Positions 58,897 through 64,000 of a DNA stretch of 64,000 nt are shown piece after piece. The notes beneath the pieces are model-generated. The model ran no database searches. It was not told where the DNA came from and was given only the letters and a program-made list of their open reading frames with translations. A program made the translations under genes and the position numbers. Each line of letters begins with the position of its first letter. The stretch's first letter is position 1. Location: NCBI RefSeq assembly GCF_004762045.1, contig NZ_SJOM01000007.1, forward strand, positions 4,503,609 through 4,567,608, given 5' to 3'. Source of the stretch: Mycobacterium sp. DL99. GTDB taxonomy: Bacteria; Actinomycetota; Actinomycetes; Mycobacteriales; Mycobacteriaceae.

Positions 58897-59114
58897 AGGT
58901 CAAGCTCGATCGCACGTTGTGCGATGGCTTCGGGTTGTGCGCCAAGCACGCGCCGGAGTACTTCCCGCTCGACGACTGGGGGTACGCCTCGCTTCAGGGT
59001 GACGGCAATATCCCCGAGGCCGACGAGGACGCGGTCCGACGTGCACTGTTGGACTGTCCCGTGCACGCGATCATCGAGTTGACGGACACCCGCGCGCAGC
59101 GGGATGCCGGCTGA
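58893..59114 (+). CDS. Single-cluster ferredoxin (3Fe-4S type)
   Basis: The 73-residue protein has CDGFGLC (Cys10, Cys16) and CPVHAI (Cys55), the same pattern as the ferredoxin at 28722. It is coupled to the NuoF-like gene by a 4-bp overlap and is likely reduced by it. Candidate acceptors are the P450s in the window; one begins at 63493 in the same direction. Confidence 0.92.
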   Translation: MKVKLDRTLCDGFGLCAKHAPEYFPLDDWGYASLQGDGNIPEADEDAVRRALLDCPVHAIIELTDTRAQRDAG

Positions 59115-59156
59115 TTGAAGACGGCTGGATCACCGATCCCGAAAACTGGTAACGTG

Positions 59157-59172
59157 ATTCTCCACACAGAAT
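59157..59172. promoter_or_regulatory. ATTCT-N6-AGAAT dyad before the DUF35-thiolase gene
   Basis: ATTCT-CCACAC-AGAAT (59157-59172) is a perfect 5-bp dyad 25-40 bp before the TTG start at 59197. It shares ATTCTCC with the operators at 53193-53232 and may be a promoter or operator for the second part of the plus-strand series. Confidence 0.4.
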
Positions 59173-59196
59173 AACCCGCTTACCACCGGAGTCGAG

Positions 59197-60852
59197 TTGT
59201 CACAGATACCGGGGCGTCCGCTCCCGACGGTCACCGCGCTCAACGAGTACTTCTGGACCGCGGGCGCCGACGGGGTGCTGCGAATCCAGGAGTGCCAGGA
59301 CTGCAGCGCCCTCATCCATCCGCCACAGCCGGTCTGTCGCTACTGCCGCAGCCACAACATGGGCGTGCGCGACGTGTCCGGCCGCGCCTCGCTGGCGGGG
59401 TTCACGGTCAATCACCGGTTCGGTTTCCCCGATCTGCCCCCGCCGTACGTGGTGGCCGAGGTGGCCATCGCCGAGGACCCCCGAGTCCGGCTGACGACCA
59501 ACATCGTCGACTGCGAGCCGGACACCCTGAAGCTAGGGATGCCGGTGGAGGTCGGCTTCCAGCACATCGAGGATGTCTGGCTGCCGGTGTTCAAGCCGTC
59601 GGCCGACACCACCGCTACCCCGCCGGTCGCCGAACCCGTCGCGCCCCAGGACGTCGCCAAATACGTCCGGCCGATGCTGACCAAAGAGAAGTTCGAGGAC
59701 CACTCGGCCATCACCGGGATCGGGATGTCCAAGATCGGTCGTCGCCAGATGGTGCCGCCGCTGTCACTGACCATCGATGCCGCCGAAAAAGCGGTCGCCG
59801 ATGCCGGATTGACGTTCGATGACATCGACGGCCTGTCCACTTACCCGGGGTTGGCAATCGCGGGCATGGGCGAAGGCGGTGTGACCGCGCTGGAGGGCGC
59901 ACTCGGGCTCCGGCCGACCTGGATCAACGGCGGCATGGATACCTTCGGCCCCGGCGGCTCGGTGATCGCGGCCATGATGGCGGTCGCCACCGGAATGGCC
60001 AAGCACGTGTTGTGCTTCCGCACGCTGTGGGAGGCCACCTTCGGTCAGCTGGTCAAGGAGGGCAAGATGTCCCCTCCGATGGGTGGCCGCAGCGACAATT
60101 GGCAGCATCCGTTCGGGTCGACCTCGGCCGCACACACCTTGGCGCAGAACGCCGGTCGTCACTTCGACCGGTACGGCACCACTCGGGAAACGCTCGGCTG
60201 GATCGCACTCAACCAGCGCGCCAACGCCGCACTGAACCCGACCGCGATCTACCGCGATCCCCTGACCATGGACGACTACCTGTCGGCCCGCATGATCACC
60301 ACGCCGTTCGGCCTCTACGACTGCGACGTACCGTGCGACGGCGCAGTGGCGGTCATCGTCTCGGCCGTCGATGCCGCGCGCGATCTGGCCAAGCCGCCGA
60401 TCCTGTTCGAGGCGGTGGGCACCCAGATCATCGAGCGGTTGGACTGGGACCAGACCACGCTGACCCACGAACCGCAGGTACTCGGCCAGAGCGCGCACAT
60501 GTGGTCGCGAACCTCGTTGCGCCCCAGCGATGTCGATGTCGCCGAGCTCTATGACGGGTTCAGCTTCAACTGTCTTTCCTGGCTGGAAGGGCTGGGCTTC
60601 TGCGGTATCGGAGAGGCCAAGGACTTCCTCGACGGCGGCCACAACATCGCCCGCGACGGCCTCATCCCACTCAACACCCACGGCGGGCAGCTCTCGCACG
60701 GCCGCACCCACGGGATGGGCCTGATCCACGAGGCCGTCACCCAACTGCGCGGCGAGGCGGGCGAGCGTCAGGTCGCCGATGCCCGTGTCGCGGTGGCCAG
60801 CAGCGGCGGTCTGACCCCGAGTGGTGTGCTGCTGATGCGCAGGGACGACTAG
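59197..60852 (+). CDS. DUF35 (OB/zinc ribbon)-thiolase fusion, probable retro-aldolase type
   Basis: A single 551-residue chain joins an N-terminal DUF35 domain and a thiolase fold. DUF35: zinc-ribbon cysteines 33, 36, 47 and 50 (CQDC ... CRYC), then an OB-like domain to about residue 130. Thiolase fold: about residues 165-551, with GGMDTFGPGGS where a nucleophilic Cys would normally be, ELYDGFSF (a Tyr typical of the Ltp2-type aldolases) and GGQLSHGRTHG near the end. In known systems the aldolase Ltp2 and its DUF35 partner ChsH2 are separate chains. Here they are fused. TTG start with GGAG upstream. Confidence 0.9.
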   Translation: MSQIPGRPLPTVTALNEYFWTAGADGVLRIQECQDCSALIHPPQPVCRYCRSHNMGVRDVSGRASLAGFTVNHRFGFPDLPPPYVVAEVAIAEDPRVRLTTNIVDCEPDTLKLGMPVEVGFQHIEDVWLPVFKPSADTTATPPVAEPVAPQDVAKYVRPMLTKEKFEDHSAITGIGMSKIGRRQMVPPLSLTIDAAEKAVADAGLTFDDIDGLSTYPGLAIAGMGEGGVTALEGALGLRPTWINGGMDTFGPGGSVIAAMMAVATGMAKHVLCFRTLWEATFGQLVKEGKMSPPMGGRSDNWQHPFGSTSAAHTLAQNAGRHFDRYGTTRETLGWIALNQRANAALNPTAIYRDPLTMDDYLSARMITTPFGLYDCDVPCDGAVAVIVSAVDAARDLAKPPILFEAVGTQIIERLDWDQTTLTHEPQVLGQSAHMWSRTSLRPSDVDVAELYDGFSFNCLSWLEGLGFCGIGEAKDFLDGGHNIARDGLIPLNTHGGQLSHGRTHGMGLIHEAVTQLRGEAGERQVADARVAVASSGGLTPSGVLLMRRDD

Positions 60853-60855
60853 GCC

Positions 60856-61737
60856 GTGACACCGACGGCGAGCAAGGCCGATCCGCACCCCCGGGTGGTG
60901 ATGGTCGACGGCGTCCCGATGTCAGCTCTGGTCGCCGAGCCCCCCGACCCGCGCGCCGTCGTCGTCGCATTGCACGGCGGGGCCACCACGTCGGCCTACT
61001 TCGACTGTCCCGGGCATCCGGAGCTGTCGCTGGTGCGCATCGCTGTCGACCGGGGCTACACGGTCATCGCCCTGGATCGCCCGGGCTATGGCGCATCGGC
61101 GGCCTATCCCGACGCCATGGCGCGGCCTGAACAGCGGGTCGCGCTGGCGTTCGGCGCAATCCAGCGCATCGCCGGTGCGGCGGACCTGTTCGTGCTGGGC
61201 CATTCGATGGGCTGCGAGCTGGCCCTGCACCTCGCGGTGCAACGGCCCGAGGTGCTCGGAGTGTCACTGGCCGGCACCGGCCGCCGGTATCACCCGGGTG
61301 CACAAGAGCTCCTGAAGGACGCCTCACCGGTGAACCGGCCGCGCGGTCTGCGTGAGCTGCTGTGGGAGCCGGCCCGGCTCTACCCGTCGAACGTGATTGG
61401 CGCCGGGTTGTCCGCGGGCGGCACCGCGTACGAGGGCGATGTCATCAAAAGCTGGGCGCGGCAGGACTTTCCGGCGCTGGCCGGACAGACGACAGTGCCG
61501 GTGCAGTTCCTTGCCGGCGAGTACGAGAACGTGTGGGAGTCCGATGCCGAGGCACTGGCCGGGATCGGTGCGATGTTCACCGCCTCGCCCCGGGTCCAGA
61601 CCGGTGAGCTCGCCGACAGCGGGCACAACCTCAGTGTGGGGCTGACCGCCGCGAGTTATCACCGCAAGGTGTTGTCGTTCGCCGATGAGTGCGTCGCCGA
61701 CAGCGCGCGCACCGAAGTGGAAGTGGAGGCAGGTTGA
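60856..61737 (+). CDS. Alpha/beta hydrolase
   Basis: The 293-residue protein has LHGGATTSAYFDC, ALDRPGYGAS, the nucleophile elbow LGHSMGCEL with Ser near 114 and a late His in DSGHNLSVGL. It is a soluble esterase-like enzyme. GTG start, 3 bp after the previous stop; its own TGA overlaps the next ATG by one base (TGATG). Probable role: ester or ring-lactone cleavage in the same pathway as the fusion enzyme. Confidence 0.9.
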   Translation: MTPTASKADPHPRVVMVDGVPMSALVAEPPDPRAVVVALHGGATTSAYFDCPGHPELSLVRIAVDRGYTVIALDRPGYGASAAYPDAMARPEQRVALAFGAIQRIAGAADLFVLGHSMGCELALHLAVQRPEVLGVSLAGTGRRYHPGAQELLKDASPVNRPRGLRELLWEPARLYPSNVIGAGLSAGGTAYEGDVIKSWARQDFPALAGQTTVPVQFLAGEYENVWESDAEALAGIGAMFTASPRVQTGELADSGHNLSVGLTAASYHRKVLSFADECVADSARTEVEVEAG

Positions 61738-62555
61738 TGCGAGTCGGATTTATCGGGCTGGGCAGCCAGGGCGCGCCGATGGCCCGGCGGATCGTCGAAG
61801 GCGGCTTCGAGACCACCCTGTGGGCCCGGCGCCCGGCGTCCCTCGAACTGTTCGCCGACACCGGGGCCAAGACCGCGGGCTCCCCCGCCGAACTGGCCGC
61901 CGCCAGCGATCTGGTCTGCCTGTGTGTGGTCGGCGACGACGACGTCCGCCAGGTACTCGACGGCGAGAACGGTGTGCTGGCCGGACTGGCTTCGGGCGGC
62001 GTCATCGCCATCCACTCCACGGTGCACCCCGACACCTGCCGCGAGATCGCAGAAAAGGCTGCTGCCCAGGGCATTTCCGTCGTCGACGCGCCGGTGAGCG
62101 GCGGCGAGCCCGCCGCCTCGGCCGGCACCCTGCTGGTGATGGTCGGCGGCGACGAGGAGGTTGTCGAGCGAGTGCGGCCGGTGTTCGCCACCTATGCCGA
62201 CCCGATCGTGCACCTCGGCGGGATCGGTGCCGGCCAGGTCGCCAAGATCCTGAACAACCTGCTGTTCAGCGCCAACCTGGGTTCCGCCATGAGTGCGCTG
62301 GAACTCGGTGAGGCGCTGGGGGTTCCGCGCCAGGCGTTGTGCGAGGTGATCTCGCGCGGCTCGGCCACCAGTAAGGCGCTCAACAGCATCGCCATGTTCG
62401 GCGGGACGCTGGACAACCTGGCGCCGATCGCCGGGGCGCTGCTGCAGAAGGACTGCAGGCACGCCGCCAGCCTGGCCGACGATGCCTCGGCCCCGCAGGG
62501 GGCAGTCTTCGACGCGGCGGACAATGCCCTCGCCATCATGAACCATCCCCGCTGA
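61737..62555 (+). CDS. 3-hydroxyisobutyrate dehydrogenase-like oxidoreductase (first copy)
   Basis: The 272-residue protein is a beta-hydroxyacid dehydrogenase: N-terminal VGFIGLGSQGAPMARR (NAD-binding), VVDAPVSGGEPAAS (substrate-binding), the catalytic Lys in GAGQVAKILNN and a C-terminal helical domain. It oxidises a 3-hydroxy acid or reduces the semialdehyde. Its paralogue starts at its own stop (TGATG). Tandem duplication is discussed in the findings. Confidence 0.92.
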   Translation: MRVGFIGLGSQGAPMARRIVEGGFETTLWARRPASLELFADTGAKTAGSPAELAAASDLVCLCVVGDDDVRQVLDGENGVLAGLASGGVIAIHSTVHPDTCREIAEKAAAQGISVVDAPVSGGEPAASAGTLLVMVGGDEEVVERVRPVFATYADPIVHLGGIGAGQVAKILNNLLFSANLGSAMSALELGEALGVPRQALCEVISRGSATSKALNSIAMFGGTLDNLAPIAGALLQKDCRHAASLADDASAPQGAVFDAADNALAIMNHPR

Positions 62556-63343
62556 TGCGCGTCGGTTTCATCGGCGCCGGCCGGATGGGCGCTCCGATGG
62601 TGCGCCGCCTGACCGACGCCGGACACCGGGTGCGGGCCTTGGGCCGCGACGACGAAAAGCGCGCTGCGGTAGCCGAACTCGGCGCCGAGCCGGCGGCCAC
62701 GCCGAACGAGGCGGTCACCGACGCCGACGTCACGATCGTCTGTGTGTTCACCGATGAACAGGTCCGGCAACTCTGCCCGGATCTGATCGACGAGATGCCG
62801 CCAGGTTCGGTGCTCGTGCTGCACACCACCGGCAGCCCCCGCACTGCCGAGATCCTCGCGGAGCGCGGGGCCGCCCGCGGCATCGCTGTCGTCGACGCCC
62901 CGGTCAGCGGCGGACCGCACGACATCGCGGCCGGGACTGTCACGGTGTTCGCCGGCGGTGACGAGGAGGCAGTGGCGCGGGCCCGCGAGGTGCTGATCTC
63001 CTACGCCGATCCGGTACTGCACGTCGGCCCGGTCGGCGCCGGACAGCGGGTGAAGCTGGTGAACAACGCGTTGTTCGCCGCGCAGATCGGCGCCGTGGCC
63101 GAGGGCGTGCGCCTGGGCGATCGCCTGGGCATCGACGAGGCGACACTGCTGACCGCGCTCACCCACGGCAGCGCGGCAAGCCGCGCGCTGGGCGGTATCG
63201 CCGCCACCGGCTCGGCGGACGCCTTCATCGCGCGGGTCGGCGAGTTCATCGGCAAGGACGTGGCCGTGGTGCGCAAAACCGCGTCTGAACTGGACAGCGA
63301 CCTGGGCCGGCTCGAGGGCCTGCTCGACGCCGCACTCAAGTGA
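62555..63343 (+). CDS. 3-hydroxyisobutyrate dehydrogenase-like oxidoreductase (second copy)
   Basis: The 262-residue protein is a second beta-hydroxyacid dehydrogenase: VGFIGAGRMGAPMVRR, VVDAPVSGGPHDIAAG and the catalytic Lys in GAGQRVKLVNN. It differs from the first copy through most of the C-terminal domain, so it probably has another substrate or forms a mixed dimer. It ends 149 bp before the P450 gene. Confidence 0.92.
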   Translation: MRVGFIGAGRMGAPMVRRLTDAGHRVRALGRDDEKRAAVAELGAEPAATPNEAVTDADVTIVCVFTDEQVRQLCPDLIDEMPPGSVLVLHTTGSPRTAEILAERGAARGIAVVDAPVSGGPHDIAAGTVTVFAGGDEEAVARAREVLISYADPVLHVGPVGAGQRVKLVNNALFAAQIGAVAEGVRLGDRLGIDEATLLTALTHGSAASRALGGIAATGSADAFIARVGEFIGKDVAVVRKTASELDSDLGRLEGLLDAALK

Positions 63344-63409
63344 CCCCAGCCTGCCGTCACGACCTGATCAGCAGCCATTTTGTGCTTTTCAAACACCACC
63401 AAAAGGATT

Positions 63410-63445
63410 ACTGTTAGCGTTACAGTTCAACAGTTTCCCGTAACG
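63410..63445. promoter_or_regulatory. Dyads upstream of the last P450
   Basis: ACTGT-TAGCGTT-ACAGT (63410-63426) and CGTTAC-N15-CGTAACG (63418-63445) overlap in a relatively A/T-rich 149-bp gap before the P450 start. They may form an operator and promoter for the P450; neither is proven. Confidence 0.4.
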
Positions 63446-63492
63446 TTTCACGACACTTCCGGCCCAGCCCGCCGCGAAGGAGGAGCCAGCCA

Positions 63493-64000
63493 ATGACCAA
63501 GGCCCAGGTGATCTTCGATCCGTTCTCCGAGGAGTTCTTCAACAACCCGTTCGACATGTACCGGCGGATGCGCCAGGACGCGCCGCTGTACTACAACGGG
63601 GACTCCGACTTCTATGCCCTGACCCGGCATGAGGACGTGTCGGCGGCATTGAAGGATCACGAGGCGTTCTCCTCCTCGCGTGGCTGCGATCTGGCCATGG
63701 TGCAAAGTGACGAGCCGCCGCAGAAATCGATCATCTTCATGGATCCGCCCGATCACCGGCACATGCGCAGCCTGCTGAACAAGGCATTCACCCCGCGCAT
63801 GATCCAGTCCCAGCGCGACACGGTGGTGGAACAGATCGACTACCACCTCGGATTGATCGATTCCGACGAATTCGATGTGGTCCAGGATTTCTCGGGTCCG
63901 TTCCCGGTCGAGGTCATCACCCGGATGGCCGGCGTCGACCCGGAGTACCGCCAGCAGGTCCGGCACTGGATCGACACCAGTCTGTCCCGCGAACCCGGCC
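63493..64000 (+). CDS. Cytochrome P450 (e), 3'-truncated by the window end
   Basis: An ATG at 63493, preceded by GAAGGAGG, opens a frame that runs to the window end (169 complete codons). The sequence has the P450 N-terminal layout: DPFSEEFFNNPFDMYRRMR, ALTRHEDVSAALKDHEAFSS and the C-helix HDPPDHRHMR-like segment MDPPDHRHMRSLLNKAFTP. The I-helix, ExxR and heme loop lie beyond the window. It is of another subfamily from the four P450s upstream and may take electrons from the ferredoxin at 58893. Confidence 0.93.
   Translation, partial: MTKAQVIFDPFSEEFFNNPFDMYRRMRQDAPLYYNGDSDFYALTRHEDVSAALKDHEAFSSSRGCDLAMVQSDEPPQKSIIFMDPPDHRHMRSLLNKAFTPRMIQSQRDTVVEQIDYHLGLIDSDEFDVVQDFSGPFPVEVITRMAGVDPEYRQQVRHWIDTSLSREPG

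Noticed and set aside
1..64000. Search by eye for tRNA, rRNA, CRISPR repeats, insertion sequences, integrases and phage genes
   Set aside because: No cloverleaf-type, direct-repeat array, transposase or integrase signature was recognised; a covariance-model or ISfinder search would be needed to exclude them fully.

Overview
The window looks like a chromosomal stretch of a high-GC actinobacterium, most probably a fast-growing, environmental-type Mycobacterium (Mycolicibacterium). The evidence is a complete yrbEA-yrbEB-mceABCDEF operon, three SDR oxidoreductases of the mycofactocin-coupled type, a hemophore-related secreted protein, an Rv0130-type MaoC hydratase, many cytochrome P450 and acyl-CoA dehydrogenase genes, and heavy use of GTG/TTG starts with ATGA or TGATG gene overlaps. 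No rRNA, tRNA, CRISPR array, insertion sequence or prophage gene was recognised. Almost everything concerns uptake, oxidation or CoA-linked breakdown of hydrophobic, probably alicyclic or terpenoid/steroid-like compounds; the actual substrates cannot be read from the sequence.

Layout. 1-9.4 kb: the tail of a mycofactocin-type SDR with an acyl-adenylating enzyme; a minus-strand FMO/hydrolase pair; a MaoC hydratase and PurU; then a three-gene plus-strand cassette (FeeM-like acyltransferase, E1/ThiF-like protein, thiolase). 9.4-13.9 kb: a TetR gene divergent from a P450, followed by four small secreted-protein genes, three of which share a dyad ATTCTC-N7-GAGAAT or a close variant of it upstream. 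13.9-23.6 kb: the eight-gene mce importer operon (minus), ending at a bidirectional terminator shared with the last secreted-protein gene. 23.7-26.8 kb: a candidate 51-aa small gene, a CaiB/BaiF CoA-transferase and an aldehyde dehydrogenase. 27-30.8 kb: divergent plus-strand unit SDR - mycofactocin SDR - ferredoxin - P450, then a hemophore-related gene.

30.9-46.1 kb is the most distinctive part. A long, tightly coupled minus-strand series runs from a VWA (NorD/CbbO-like) gene through a MoxR-type AAA+ ATPase, a solute-binding protein without an export signal, an AveC-like membrane protein, SDR, aldehyde dehydrogenase, P450, SDR, P450, mycofactocin SDR and a 38-aa membrane protein to a second AveC-like protein. 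It faces a plus-strand SDR and a tandem (double) TetR regulator. A 16-bp motif close to ACCAAATATTTGTTCC lies upstream of each minus-strand transcription unit, in the divergent promoter and in front of the regulator, so the whole locus is plausibly one regulon. A fifth, weaker copy lies next to a decayed luciferase-like monooxygenase gene at 50.5-50.9 kb.

46.2-53.2 kb: a SAM methyltransferase with tandem upstream dyads, a GjpA-like secreted protein, a DapB-like dehydrogenase behind the pseudogene, and a pair of acyl-CoA dehydrogenase subunits. 53.4-64 kb: divergent plus-strand catabolic series of two amidohydrolases, Rieske protein, alpha/beta hydrolase, (one inverted gene of unknown function), stand-alone NuoF-like flavoprotein with ferredoxin, a DUF35-thiolase fusion, another alpha/beta hydrolase, two tandem hydroxyacid-dehydrogenase paralogues and the start of a fifth P450 cut by the window end.

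Taken together, the inferred logic is import (Mce), hydroxylation (P450s with small ferredoxins), alcohol and aldehyde oxidation (mycofactocin SDRs, ALDHs), CoA activation or transfer (acyl-adenylating enzyme, CaiB/BaiF), beta-oxidation-like steps (acyl-CoA dehydrogenases, MaoC, thiolase/aldolase) and ring or ester hydrolysis (amidohydrolases, alpha/beta hydrolases).
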